Assembly (NCBI GenBank): GCA_964016885.1
Contig: OZ024742.1
Location: 362,686,348-362,750,347, forward strand
DNA length: 64,000 bases
Direction: 5' to 3'
Source of the DNA: Eledone cirrhosa
Taxonomy: Eukaryota > Mollusca > Cephalopoda > Octopoda > Eledonidae
Of the stretch, positions 1 through 9,366 are shown one piece after another. The notes beneath the pieces were generated by a model. That model was not told the DNA's origin and did no database searches. It saw nothing but the letters and a program-made list of their open reading frames with translations. Position numbers and translations under genes: made by a program. The stretch's first letter is position 1, and the number at the start of each line of letters is the position of its first letter.

Positions 1-93
1 GAGAGACAATCTTCTCTCTGCTGTAGTGATGATTGAGGAAGAAGAAGACGGAATGAGTGGGAGTGACGTATGAAATTTCTTTTTCGTAGCCAT
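1..93 (-). CDS. LINE ORF1, N-terminal fragment cut by window edge
   Basis: These are the first 31 codons of the ORF1 (gag-like RNA-binding protein) of LINE copy A. The start is the ATG in an AAACATGG context (A at -3, G at +4), the same position used for the two complete copies. The visible part is the basic and serine-rich N-terminus; no domain is included. Confidence 0.8.
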   Translation of the reverse strand, partial: MATKKKFHTSLPLIPSSSSSIITTAERRLSL

Positions 94-306
94 GTTTTTT
101 TGTTTAAAATGAAATTTTGGGTACAAAACCCCAATAACTGGTTATTTAACCCCGAAGGGCCAAATAACGGACAGAAAGACCCCTCTCACGAGGAGGAGGG
201 TGTCTTTATCAACAATTTGGTTCAAGTTTTAAACAATTTACAATTGTTTTAACGGTTAAAAATTACTATACCTTACAGAGCCGAGCCTCCGTCAACTATG
301 GCATTC
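1..306 (-). mobile_element. Tx1-like LINE copy A, 5' end only (runs off the window)
   Basis: This is the 5' terminal segment of the same young LINE that fills the next 6 kb: its 5' UTR followed by the first codons of ORF1. The sequence repeats the 6091-6396 segment base for base as far as I can compare. Its 5' end directly abuts the (AAT)n tail of the neighbouring copy, so the two copies are joined head-to-tail with no unrelated DNA between them. The rest of the copy lies beyond the left edge, so its integrity is unknown. Confidence 0.9.

Positions 307-369
<63 letters not shown>
307..369. repeat. (AAT)n junction between two head-to-tail LINE copies
   Basis: Twenty-one AAT triplets form both the 3' tail of copy B (on the minus strand AAAGAAATC followed by ATT repeats) and the 5' flank of copy A (ATT repeats followed by GAATGCCAT). 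One microsatellite therefore serves as tail and target. Confidence 0.95.
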
Positions 370-371
<2 letters not shown>

Positions 372-631
372 TTTCTTTATTAACCACAAGGGTTTACATA
401 AAGTAGACATTAAGGACAGTGCAGGACAATGCAGGACGGTACAAATGGGCATTTCTGCGTGTAAAAAAACAAAAACAGAGGATGTAACAAAAATAACAAT
501 GAAAATAACAATGAAAAATTCCCCAATAGGGGGGAGACTTCGGAGGGACATTTGTGGAGAAAGCCCAGTAAAAAGCCACAATGACCCTGACCACCAAGGC
601 AAGTGCCCTCTCCCAGTTTTCCACCTTTAGT

Positions 632-3600
632 TTACAGATATATACTCAGAGTCGGCCCATTCACTCGGGCCATTCTTGCTTCTCTCACCCATCTTTCAAC
701 AAAATGCTGGGAAGAGAGCACTTCCTTTTCTACTCTGATTTTCCTTTTCAAATGAAATTTGAAAAAGTCAATCAGAGCATCACCGAAGAGGTAAGTGCTC
801 GTCTTCAGCCCTTTCAAACGTGTCCACCATACTATCTCTTTCGCCATGGCCACCAGACAGATAAAAACTGCCTGCCCTTCCCGGCTAAAGGAGGAGGGCG
901 GGGCAATCCTCACGATAGACTCAGATGATAGCTGGATCCGTCCTAAACGCGACAGCAGGTGTTCGACATAAACCCACAAGTCAGCAATTTTCGGACACTG
1001 GACGAGTGCGTGCAGGACGGTTTCGTCGCCCTGCGCGCATCTCGGACATGCCCGGCTGACGGCACCTCCATGCCTGTAGAGTTTATCCCGAACTGGCAAG
1101 GCTCCTCGGTAGCACTGCCAGGCCAGAGATTTCTGGAAGTTGTCCATAGGCCCTGGCCCGAAAGTTCTTCCGAAGAGATTGGCTAGTTGATTTTCGTCGA
1201 CGCCTAGAGTTTCCCCAAGTACGTCGTCGCTCTTCCCCTCCACTAATCCTCTATAGAACGCCGAGGTGGAGTTTCCACCGATCACATTGCCCGATTGGTC
1301 GAGGGCTGTGAGCGCCTGAAGACATTCCAGTCTCCAGGCGCTCCCTCTCGGTCTTCGCTTGACCCAGGACTGCAGCTCCGTCAAGGAAACGAGCTGGGGA
1401 AAAACGCGTCTAGCAAACGGCGACCACACCTGATCACCGTCGAGGAAGAGGTGGAGATGTCGTAGCCTGAGCGCGTGCCTGCGCATCATCAGCCACGGCA
1501 TGCCCAGCCCTCCACGTAGCGGGTGTTGACAACAGATGGACCGCCTGACCATCGGAGCACGTCCCTTCCACAAAAAGCGAAAGAGCAAACGCTCCAGCGC
1601 AGTCAGGCGAGGCTTAGGACAAGGTACGACGGTTAGGCGGTAGCAGATGACAGACGCGATGTACGCGTTAGCCACCTCCGCTCGACCTTTCAGGGATAGC
1701 TTCCTCTCCGCCCATTTCTGGGTGAGAGAAGCCACCCTGCTCGTCACCTCGTCCCAGTTTTTGTCCGTCTGGAGGTCCGGACCGAACCAGACCCCTAGCA
1801 ATTTAACCGGTCCGTCCGTCCAGCGCCCGACGACGCTGTTGGACGGCATGGACCTGCCTCTCCAGGTGCCGAGCTGCAGGCCCACTGACTTTTCCTGGTT
1901 GATCATTGCTCCTGTCACCGCTTCGTATTCTCTTAGTGTAGTGCCGATCGCCTCGATGTGTTTGGCGTTCGACACCACTACGGTGACATCGTCCGCATAT
2001 GCTGACACGGATCTTCCGCATCCTAGTTCGCGCGGGACTCCCCTCAACGTCTCCAGTTTGTGCAGTAATGGCTCGAGAGTCAATACGTACAAGAGGGACG
2101 AGAGGGGACATCCTTGGCGGACCGAGCGCATGATGTTGAACGGTTCCGACAGGTGACCGTTCACTCTCACCACAGAGCAGATGTCGCTGTGCATGGCAGC
2201 GATCCAGCCTCTGAAGACGGGCCCAAAGCCAGCCGCCCTCAGGACTGCCGCTAGGTAACGATGGTCGACCCTATCGAAAGCTTTCGACTGATCTAAATTG
2301 ATCAAGGACCCACCCGTGCCAGGTTCCCTAGCTACCCTCTCTACGATGTATCGCATGAGGTGGAGGTTGTCGTGGATGGATCTGTCGGGAATGGCGCATG
2401 TCTGCGCCTCTCCCACCAGACCACCAACGACAAGCGCCAACCTCTTTGCTAGCACCTTGGCCAAAATCTTAAACTCTGTGTTTAGCAGAGTTATGGGCCG
2501 GAAATTGTCTATGTTATCCCCCTTGTTCGGATCCTTTCTCAGCAGTGCCACCGCTCCTCGGCTCACAGAACTGGGAATTCTCCCGTTCTGTTGCCAGTTG
2601 CAGTAGACGTCCGCCAAGAGGCCTCCGAACAAGTCTGGCATCTGTACGTAAAGTTCATAGGGCAGACCATCCAAACCAGGCGATTTACCCCTTGTGCAGC
2701 CAGTCATTGCCTCCCGTACTTCAGCGGCTGTTATCGGCTTTTCGCAACACCTCGCCTCAGTGGCCGAGAGCCGCGGCAGCCCGTCGAGGTAGACACTAAA
2801 GTCCATCCCTCTACCCGGCCCCCCGCTGCCCCCGAACAGCTGAGCGAAGTGTCGCTGAAAAGCTTCACACATTTGCCCGGGATCGAGTAGCATGCGCCCG
2901 TCGTGGTCCACCAAAGACCGGATCGTGGCTTTGTTGCCACGACGCGCCTCCGCCACTCGGGCCCATTGAACGGCTTTCGTCCCCTCGTGTCTGAGAGCAC
3001 GCACCCTAGCTCTGACAACGCAGCCTTCGTGCTTTGCATTGAAGAATTGGTCAAGGGCCAATTTCGCCGCAAGCACGTCGGTCGCAATGCCTTTGCTAAG
3101 CGCCTCGTCTAATTTTCTAACTAGTTCTCCCTCTGCTCTATTTTTCTCTATTGCTAAAGCCTTACTAAACCTAATCGATTCTATTCTAATCGCTCTTTTC
3201 AGAGCAAACCACCACTTGTTGTTGACGATGGCCCCCGTCAACGCCCGCTTAACTAGTTCGCTAATCCGGTCTCTGTAGGCCTTGCGCGCTGGTAAGGACG
3301 CGTTTAGCTTCCAGTAGCCGGGTCCTCGTCTATGAAGCCTATCTAAGTCAAGCACACAGATCACGAATTTGTGGTCCGTGTAGCTGACTATCTTGAATTG
3401 TGGACAGCCTATGCTAGACCTATCTATTTCCCTACAAAATACTCTATCTAGATATGATCTGGATGACCCTATGCGGTTTGTCCAAGTCCACATTGGCACA
3501 TTCGGGAAATCCAATCGGTACCTGTCAGACAGTTCAAAACGCCTGAGCAGGTTGGTGAGGCTCTTGCACCCTCCACCCCTATCCGCTAATCCCACACAGT

Positions 3601-4051
3601 CCCAGCGTGCATCTAAGATCCCGTTCCAGTCGCCCACTAACACTAAAGAGCGCGACGTTCCAAGAAAGGTCTCCAGACGCCGGAAGAAATCAGGCCGCCC
3701 TGCTCCTGTCGGGGCATAGACGGCCACTAGCCTGAAAGCTTGCCCGTCTCCGCTGGTCACGTCCAGCACCACCAGCTTACCCTCTGGGTCCAGGAAGATG
3801 GCCCGTATGGCGAGATCCAAACCTCTCCGAAAAAGCACAGCAACTCCTCCACCCGATCCAGGACGGCTGGGAGATGCGTACACATCGTAGCCGCCGAAGA
3901 TCGGTGCGAAGGCCCGTGCTTCGGAGATTCTGGTCTCGCTGATGGCCACTACATCTATGTTTAGTGACCTGAGGTCGTTGAGCAGGTGACCCTGCTTCCA
4001 TGACGACCCCAAGCCACGCGCATTTATGCTGCCTATTCTGAGTGAGGTCAT
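632..4051 (-). CDS. LINE ORF2: APE endonuclease and reverse transcriptase
   Basis: The 1139-residue enzyme nicks target DNA and copies the element RNA onto it (target-primed reverse transcription, in the nucleus). An apurinic-type endonuclease occupies about residues 1-235, with N10 (SINARG), E39 (ISETR), Y112, D141 and N143 (GDWN), and D226-H227 (TDHK). The RT core spans about 455-770: motif A LDQSKAFDRVDH with D587 and D593, motif B QGCPLSSLLYVLTLEPLL, motif C YADD at 685-688. A C-terminal zinc-binding CX2CX8HX4C lies at C1002, C1005, H1014, C1019. All expected catalytic residues are present. The ATG lies 35 nt past the ORF1 stop in another frame, so translation needs reinitiation or internal entry. 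No stops or frameshifts. Confidence 0.95.
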   Translation of the reverse strand: MTSLRIGSINARGLGSSWKQGHLLNDLRSLNIDVVAISETRISEARAFAPIFGGYDVYASPSRPGSGGGVAVLFRRGLDLAIRAIFLDPEGKLVVLDVTSGDGQAFRLVAVYAPTGAGRPDFFRRLETFLGTSRSLVLVGDWNGILDARWDCVGLADRGGGCKSLTNLLRRFELSDRYRLDFPNVPMWTWTNRIGSSRSYLDRVFCREIDRSSIGCPQFKIVSYTDHKFVICVLDLDRLHRRGPGYWKLNASLPARKAYRDRISELVKRALTGAIVNNKWWFALKRAIRIESIRFSKALAIEKNRAEGELVRKLDEALSKGIATDVLAAKLALDQFFNAKHEGCVVRARVRALRHEGTKAVQWARVAEARRGNKATIRSLVDHDGRMLLDPGQMCEAFQRHFAQLFGGSGGPGRGMDFSVYLDGLPRLSATEARCCEKPITAAEVREAMTGCTRGKSPGLDGLPYELYVQMPDLFGGLLADVYCNWQQNGRIPSSVSRGAVALLRKDPNKGDNIDNFRPITLLNTEFKILAKVLAKRLALVVGGLVGEAQTCAIPDRSIHDNLHLMRYIVERVAREPGTGGSLINLDQSKAFDRVDHRYLAAVLRAAGFGPVFRGWIAAMHSDICSVVRVNGHLSEPFNIMRSVRQGCPLSSLLYVLTLEPLLHKLETLRGVPRELGCGRSVSAYADDVTVVVSNAKHIEAIGTTLREYEAVTGAMINQEKSVGLQLGTWRGRSMPSNSVVGRWTDGPVKLLGVWFGPDLQTDKNWDEVTSRVASLTQKWAERKLSLKGRAEVANAYIASVICYRLTVVPCPKPRLTALERLLFRFLWKGRAPMVRRSICCQHPLRGGLGMPWLMMRRHALRLRHLHLFLDGDQVWSPFARRVFPQLVSLTELQSWVKRRPRGSAWRLECLQALTALDQSGNVIGGNSTSAFYRGLVEGKSDDVLGETLGVDENQLANLFGRTFGPGPMDNFQKSLAWQCYRGALPVRDKLYRHGGAVSRACPRCAQGDETVLHALVQCPKIADLWVYVEHLLSRLGRIQLSSESIVRIAPPSSFSREGQAVFICLVAMAKEIVWWTRLKGLKTSTYLFGDALIDFFKFHLKRKIRVEKEVLSSQHFVERWVREARMARVNGPTLSIYL

Positions 4052-4086
4052 GTTTAAAATAGAGTGGAAAAGATGGGAAAGACCAC

Positions 4087-6183
4087 TTACCGTACTTTTG
4101 GTAGAGGAGGGATGGTTTTTACATCCCTTTTCACTTGATCGTCTGGTGAAGGGACCGTTGAATCGTCCCTTCGGCTGGTCGTCGGCTCTTCTAAGAGAAT
4201 GTCTGAATATACTCTTCGATTAATGGTTCCTCCTAGGTCCCTGAAATCACCAACTGCGTTGGGGAATTTCGTTTTAATGTTTGTGTATTGTTTCTGTGCT
4301 ATTTTTAGCAGTCTTATGTTAGTTGGCGTTTTGATTGGTGCTGGTATTATGTAGTCCTGTTGTGAAATGTCTGTGTGTTCAATTATGTAAGTCATTAGTT
4401 TCTTGTTGTGTGTGTTTATTGCCGTGCATTTGTTTTTCTGGGAGTGGGGTGTGGTTCTGCTATTTTCTTGTCGTTGTTGCTGGGTGTGTGTGTTTTGTTG
4501 TTGTGTTTGCGATGTTGGTGCTTGTGGTGGTGGTGTTGAAGGTGTTGTTGGCGGTGGGGTTGTCGCCGGTGGTGATGGTGGTGCTGGTGTGGGTGGTGAT
4601 GGTGTTGGTGGTGTTGCTGCTGTGGGTCTCTTTGCAGTAGACTTTACCCTTTTCTCATTTCTTTCCTCCCTTTTCAAAGGCGACGATGCGCTGCTTCTGC
4701 GTTTGTGCCTTCTTGAGACCTTTTGCCATCCCTCTCCCACCTCACACTCCATGTCTGATTCTGTAAGGTCGGGGAGGGGTACCAGCTCCACTCTTTCACT
4801 TGTTGTTGTTGGTGATGTTTGCACTGGAGTCTCTGTTGCAGCTGCATTTGGTATTGCTGTTGTTGTTGTTAATATTTCCACTGCTGCTGCTGTCTTTGAT
4901 TTCCGTGGAGTGGGTATGGGTGCCACGGACCTATCGTTCCTGGTTGCCGCTTGTCCTGTTGCTGGTAGCCGTGGAACCGGATTCGGGAGGAGGGGGGTTT
5001 TCTCCTTTCTCATGGTCTTCTCGTTGCAGAAGGCCCTGAGGTGAGTCTTCGATCCACAGCGAAAGCATTTCGGGCGTTTGCCCTCAACACTTATGGGCAG
5101 TTGAGTGCCGTTATCGAAGTCTATCACATCCGGGATAGCTTCGATGCACTCCTGGTTGGTTTGGATTAGCATCTCAATGGAGGAGCCGACCCAATCTTCT
5201 CTTACTTTTTTCTGTACTTGCAGTACAGTTGTTTTGTCCTCGATTCCGACGAGGACAGACGCGGCCAGCCAAGAAGGGGTCATTCCGGGGGGGACGTGGG
5301 TCAGTTTGACCCTCACAATTTTTTGCCCGCAGTAGGAGGGCACCAACACCATTTCCTCGCTCCTTAGGGTCACTACTGATTGGGCCTTTGCCTCCTGGGG
5401 TGTGGCAAAAAGTACGTCTACGGTGGCGTATTTTTTGCCTCGGGTGATGTGCGTTTTTCTCTGCCACACAGACCCCAAGGCTTTTTGTATTTGGGCCTCT
5501 GTGGCTCTTTCCACCCTACGGGATTTTGTACTTACTGTACGGTACGTGACCGTACAGTGCTCTTGGGTTTCGAAAAAATTTTTCGCTGCCTTGCAGATTG
5601 CTCGGTGTCCGTTCTTTGTCACCATCTTCTTCGCTTCCTCTAATTCCTCATTTGTTATGAGGATTGTTTCCAGGTTTTTCGCAATACCTGCAAATGAGAT
5701 TGGTTTTTCTCTGCTGTTGTTGTTGTCGTCAGAGCTGCTGGTACTTTTGTTGTTGCTGCAGGTACTACGACTACTGCCTCCGCCGCTGTTGCTGTGGTTG
5801 TTGTTGGTGTTGCTGCTGCTAATGCTGTTGTTGTTTATGCTGCTGGTGATGCTGTTGCGGCTGCTACTGTTGTTTTCATTGTCACTGTTGCTGTTGTTAT
5901 TACGGCTGCTACTGCTATTATTCCTGACCTCAGACGAATGAACTGGGTTTTCGTATTTCCCGCACACCTGTTTCGTCGCTGTCGTCGTCGTCGTGGAGAA
6001 ACCTTGCACGCTTTGCACGAGACTTTTCTTTTCTTTCGTCGCTTGCGAAAGAGAAGGGAGGGAGAGAGACACATTTAAAGAAGGGAGGGAGAGAGACAAT
6101 CTTCTCTCTGCTGTAGTGATGATTGAGGAAGAAGAAGACGGAATGAGTGGGAGTGACGTATGAAATTTCTTTTTCGTAGCCAT
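4087..6183 (-). CDS. LINE ORF1: gag-like CCHC RNA-binding protein
   Basis: About 698 residues. ORF1 proteins of this group coat the element RNA to form the RNP. I chose the ATG with a strong AAACATGG context; the open frame extends 11 codons further upstream without an ATG. Order: a basic Ser-rich N-terminus, a long Asn/Ser low-complexity tract (roughly residues 90-165), a conserved globular region (about 170-370) ending in one CX2CX4HX4C zinc knuckle (CFRCGSKTHLRAFC, around 373-386 from this ATG), then a Pro/Thr/Gln-rich linker (about 530-600) and a C-terminal conserved segment. The order matches ORF1 of fish and invertebrate Tx1-type LINEs as I remember them. Four residues differ from the plus-strand copy. 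Confidence 0.92.
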   Translation of the reverse strand: MATKKKFHTSLPLIPSSSSSIITTAERRLSLSLPSLNVSLSLPSLSQATKEKKSLVQSVQGFSTTTTTATKQVCGKYENPVHSSEVRNNSSSSRNNNSNSDNENNSSSRNSITSSINNNSISSSNTNNNHSNSGGGSSRSTCSNNKSTSSSDDNNNSREKPISFAGIAKNLETILITNEELEEAKKMVTKNGHRAICKAAKNFFETQEHCTVTYRTVSTKSRRVERATEAQIQKALGSVWQRKTHITRGKKYATVDVLFATPQEAKAQSVVTLRSEEMVLVPSYCGQKIVRVKLTHVPPGMTPSWLAASVLVGIEDKTTVLQVQKKVREDWVGSSIEMLIQTNQECIEAIPDVIDFDNGTQLPISVEGKRPKCFRCGSKTHLRAFCNEKTMRKEKTPLLPNPVPRLPATGQAATRNDRSVAPIPTPRKSKTAAAVEILTTTTAIPNAAATETPVQTSPTTTSERVELVPLPDLTESDMECEVGEGWQKVSRRHKRRSSASSPLKREERNEKRVKSTAKRPTAATPPTPSPPTPAPPSPPATTPPPTTPSTPPPQAPTSQTQQQNTHTQQQRQENSRTTPHSQKNKCTAINTHNKKLMTYIIEHTDISQQDYIIPAPIKTPTNIRLLKIAQKQYTNIKTKFPNAVGDFRDLGGTINRRVYSDILLEEPTTSRRDDSTVPSPDDQVKRDVKTIPPLPKVR

Positions 6184-6396
6184 GTTTTTTTGTTTAAAAT
6201 GAAATTTTGGGTACAAAACCCCAATAACTGGTTATTTAACCCCGAAGGGCCAAATAACGGACAGAAAGACCCCTCTCACGAGGAGGAGGGTGTCTTTATC
6301 AACAATTTGGTTCAAGTTTTAAACAATTTACAATTGTTTTAACGGTTAAAAATTACTATACCTTACAGAGCCGAGCCTCCGTCAACTATGGCATTC
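6184..6396 (-). promoter_or_regulatory. LINE 5' UTR, presumed internal promoter
   Basis: This 213-nt leader starts GAATGCCAT at the microsatellite boundary and is identical in start point in three copies in the window. LINE 5' UTRs carry their own promoter; I see no TATA box, so promoter function is inferred from position. It contains a CCTCCTCGTGAGAGG stem and paired AATTGT/TTTAAA motifs. Confidence 0.5.
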
Positions 6397-6464
<68 letters not shown>

Positions 6465-6480
6465 GAAGAAGAAGAAGAAG
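6397..6480. repeat. (AAT)n then (AAG)n microsatellite, 5' target of copy B
   Basis: AAT triplets run from the element's 5' end to about 6463 and change to AAG triplets before unrelated sequence starts. This is the host side of the insertion site. Confidence 0.9.
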
Positions 6481-7095
6481 TCTATTGAAATAGGATTAGC
6501 CAATAAGGAAAACGTAGTGACTATTACTCTGATTAGGGCTTCTGAGATTGGTGAGAGTGAGTGAAGGAGGGATTATCCTCAAACCGGAGACCTGTGGAAC
6601 AGACTGTACTCCACTAAAGGCACATAAGGACCATGTATTGGTACTAAACCAGGAAACCAATTAACTCTACTCCTCATGTAGTCCAACGAATGAGTGGAAC
6701 ACAGAACTCATTGATCCGGAACAAACGATGCAAGACACCACATTCAATACTCGAACAATTCCTCCTCTCCACCATTCCAGAAGTGGTGTTTATTTGATCG
6801 AAATCCCAAATCTTTATTTTGACTGTCCTGTTTAAAAAAATATAATAATAAAAGGCAACGCTATCCTCATAGAATTTGAACTCATGGAGCAGAGACCCGG
6901 AACATATAACCGGCCTTATTTTGTTCTACTTGATAACTGTGACAATTCGACACCTATTTGTGAAGTTTTAAAATGTGGAGTACCACGTGAGAAACTACAC
7001 AAAAAGTAAGGGGCCGATCCGTAGATCGGACCAAAAAGAATATTTGATTTGTCTTTTCCTGGCCGATTCTATCTGTAGTTTCGAACTCCTGACAC
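6481..7095. other. Non-coding stretch, nothing recognised
   Basis: No credible ORF, RNA gene or repeat family was recognised here. Confidence 0.5.
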
Positions 7096-7099
7096 AACC

Positions 7100-7225
7100 A
7101 GCATCGTCAACTAAAGTATTTTATTCAAGAATAAAACTCACCGTATTATCCTGCAATCGAATCCACGACCTTAATGTCATGTTCCCAACATACTACCCAC
7201 CGAGCCACACGATTTATTGTTTTTT
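7100..7225 (-). repeat. Possible fossil tRNA-derived SINE head
   Basis: On the minus strand a GGATTCGATTG stretch resembles a pol III B box, and a GTGGCTCGGTGGG stretch upstream of it resembles an A box. The body is too degraded to assign to a family. Confidence 0.35.
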
Positions 7226-7439
7226 ATGGCAATAAAACCATTGTTAAAACCTGGAGAAGTTGATGTAAGAAAAGACAACACACAGATCCAAATATTAAAA
7301 CAGTATCAACAATGATAACAAAAATATTTGAAATTTGATAAAATTCCTTCGATCACTGGGTTTGTAATGTGGACAATAAACTAGGTAAAGAAGGAATAGA
7401 ACTCTGGCAGCAGGAAACCACACCACTACCACCACAAAC

Positions 7440-7599
7440 ACCAACGACCGCAACACACATCACCACCACCACCATCACTACTGTCACCACCACCACCACC
7501 ACTACCACCACCACCACTATCACCGCCAGCAGCAACCGCAACACACACAACCACCTCATCAAAACAAACACACATTAATCGCAATAACAACAAAACAAA

Positions 7600-7630
<31 letters not shown>

Positions 7631-7684
7631 AAGAAGAAGAAGAAGAAGAAGAAGAAGAAGAAAAAGAAAAAGAAGAAGAAGAAT
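7440..7684. repeat. (CAC/CCA)n and (AAG)n simple repeats
   Basis: A CCACCA-rich tract (about 7440-7520) is followed by a long AAG tract (about 7598-7683). ORFs here are poly-Thr, poly-Val or poly-Lys and are not genes. Confidence 0.9.
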
Positions 7685-8070
7685 GATGTAGTTTAAAGTT
7701 ACGTCACTGTTAGAAACCTCTTTTGAGGATGTCGTTTACTTCACATTGGATAAATATTGAAATATTCAATCTAGATGGAGACATATGCAATGCTTTTATG
7801 TAATTCTCAGTGACGCTGATAAGGGGATAACAGTCCTATTTAAGTCCTTCCCTTCATCTCTTATCTAGCTCTCATTTCAGTTGTCTGTAATGCTTTCATA
7901 AGTAATGGATATTTGTCTTGTTGTAAAGATCAAACCAACATTCACCTGTTCCTTACTGTTTCTAGTGAAAATATTTAGCTTTAAATGGAGTCTCAGCTTT
8001 AAATTCTTGGCCTGATACCGGGATTGTATAAACTTGATATGGACGTCATTAAATTTATATAGTTGCATTT
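7685..8070. other. Non-coding stretch, nothing recognised
   Basis: AT-rich unique-looking DNA without coding signal. Confidence 0.45.
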
Positions 8071-8077
8071 ATCTAGT

Positions 8078-8215
8078 GAGACTGCGAATTGGCAGAATCA
8101 TTTCAGTGTCGGATACATTGCTTTGTGGTATTCATTCCGGCTCTCTGCATTCTTAGTTCAAACCCCGCCGAAATCTACTTTACCTTTTATCCTTTCGAGT
8201 CCAGCGCGTCCTCTA
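8078..8215 (+). repeat. tRNA-derived SINE (octopus OK-like), 5' part
   Basis: An A-box-like GAATTGGCAGAATC is followed about 70 nt later by a B-box-like AGTTCAAACCCCGCC, then by a body with CTACTTTACCTTTTATCCTTTCG. From memory this is the order of the octopus OK-type SINE (tRNA-Lys-like head then AACTTTGCCTTTCATCC body). It is a non-autonomous pol III element, diverged, with the 3' half lost. Confidence 0.65.
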
Positions 8216-8339
8216 CGCCGTCGTCCGGGAAGAGGTGGGGTGGCTATTTATTCTGTTCGCTGGGGCTACGAGGCAGACTGACCCTTAAATTTAATTTATG
8301 ATGTTGGCGTATATATATATATATATATATATATATACG

Positions 8340-8630
8340 TCTTATGGTAGCTAAGATGCGTCCATAGGTGGTATGCCGGTTGAGCACTCTATGCTCCTAC
8401 GGAACAGAGTATGATAGAATAGAAAACGAAGAATCAGTGATGCAATTTATTACGTATTACAATTGTTTCTCGGGCGAACAGCTCGAGGTGCGGTCTATTT
8501 GTGAATCGAACCTGCGAATCCAGAGCCAGGTTCAATCCATACACAGTTCGCACCTGGAGCTGTTCGCCGGGGAAACAATTGTAATACGTAATAAATTGAG
8601 TTCCGATGCATCACTGATTCTTCGTTTTCC
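8340..8630. repeat. Foldback repeat, family A
   Basis: An 80-bp arm starting GAAAACGAAGAATCAGTGA (8422) is repeated inverted and ends at 8628. The left flank (8340-8421) with GCCGGTTGAGCACTCT recurs inverted beside the second family A copy near 54 kb. The arms contain GAAACAATTGTA, resembling the 3' half of the hammerhead motifs elsewhere in the window. Non-coding. Confidence 0.8.
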
Positions 8631-8632
8631 AT

Positions 8633-8639
<7 letters not shown>

Positions 8640-8665
<26 letters not shown>

Positions 8666-8708
8666 TTATTAAAATAACAGATTAAAGTTTAATGGTTCTT
8701 ATATATTT
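8640..8708. repeat. Family C remnant without its palindrome
   Basis: TTATTAAAATAACAGATTAA followed by GTTTAA and GGTTCTTATATATTT matches the two outer flanks of the family C foldback at 54345-54645, but the roughly 280-bp palindrome between them is missing. Confidence 0.7.
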
Positions 8709-8730
8709 TATATATATATATATATATATA

Positions 8731-8914
8731 ACGAAGGAGTTGTGGTAAGGAACCAGATGGACCAAAACACACCAGAGTACTCAATACTTAGTGTAGTTGA
8801 GTGGGTAATAGGAAAATGAATTATGACCCTGACGGCACAGCTCAAGCCGTTTCGACGGCTATTTCTGGACTCCGCCGAAACGGCTTGAGCTCTGCCGTCT
8901 GGGTCATACATTTT

Positions 8915-8925
<11 letters not shown>
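8731..8925. repeat. Foldback repeat, family B
   Basis: A flank (ACGAAGGAGTTGTGG to GAGTGGGTAATAGG) leads into a palindrome centred near 8867 whose arms contain CAGCTCAAGCCGTTTCGACGG. Related copies lie at 29.0, 42.7 and 54.8 kb. Bordered by (TA)n on both sides. Confidence 0.8.
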
Positions 8926-8994
<69 letters not shown>

Positions 8995-9248
8995 TGTACG
9001 TGTGTGTGTCCCCGTGTCTGCCCTTGATTATGTCCCATACACTTGAAAACCTGACAAAGAGATCGATAAAATAAGTACAAGACCTGAAAAAATAATTGAT
9101 GTTGCGGTATAATAAACTAAATTCTGCTGGGAAATAGATCGAAAGATTGCTGAACAAACAGTTATACATACATCTACACGCACATATATATGTAAATATA
9201 TATGTATATATATGTATATACACACATACATATATTTATATATATATA

Positions 9249-9342
<94 letters not shown>
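8919..9342. repeat. (TA)n tracts with 240 bp of unassigned DNA between
   Basis: Long TA tracts at about 8919-8992 and 9229-9342. The intervening DNA shows no coding signal. Tyr-Ile repeat ORFs here are artefacts. Confidence 0.9.
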
Positions 9343-9343
<1 letters not shown>

Positions 9344-9366
9344 TAGTAGCAGTACCCAGCGTTGCC
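9343..9366 (-). terminator. Helitron 3' hairpin and CTAG end
   Basis: A 6-bp stem (ACCCAG/CTGGGT) followed by TACTGCTACTAG on the minus strand. In Helitrons this palindrome signals the end of rolling-circle replication. Confidence 0.7.

Larger units (their letters stand above)
307..6396 (-). mobile_element. Full-length Tx1-like LINE, copy B
   Basis: Complete autonomous non-LTR retrotransposon, about 6.03 kb plus tail: 5' UTR (about 213 nt), ORF1, a 35-nt gap, ORF2, a 3' UTR of about 260 nt ending in an AATAAAGAAATC block, and an (ATT)n tail. Both ORFs are open. Placement in the L1/Tx1 group is from the RT finger segment (FRPITLLNTEFKILAKVLA), the bicistronic layout and a single-knuckle ORF1. 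It is flanked on both sides by ATT-type microsatellite and lies head-to-tail with copy A. It differs from the complete plus-strand copy about 30 kb away by about five residues over both proteins, so it is young and possibly mobile. Confidence 0.93.

Noticed and set aside
1647..2156. 169-codon frame opposite LINE ORF2, also at 40286-40795
   Set aside because: Conserved in both copies only because the sense gene is; no recognisable domain.
4335..5044. Val/Gly/Cys-rich frames opposite LINE ORF1 (and 37398-38107 in the other copy)
   Set aside because: Antisense shadows of the Gln/Thr/Pro codon repeats of ORF1.
8731..8925. Family B palindrome as a hammerhead
   Set aside because: No CUGANGA with a properly spaced GAAA on either strand.
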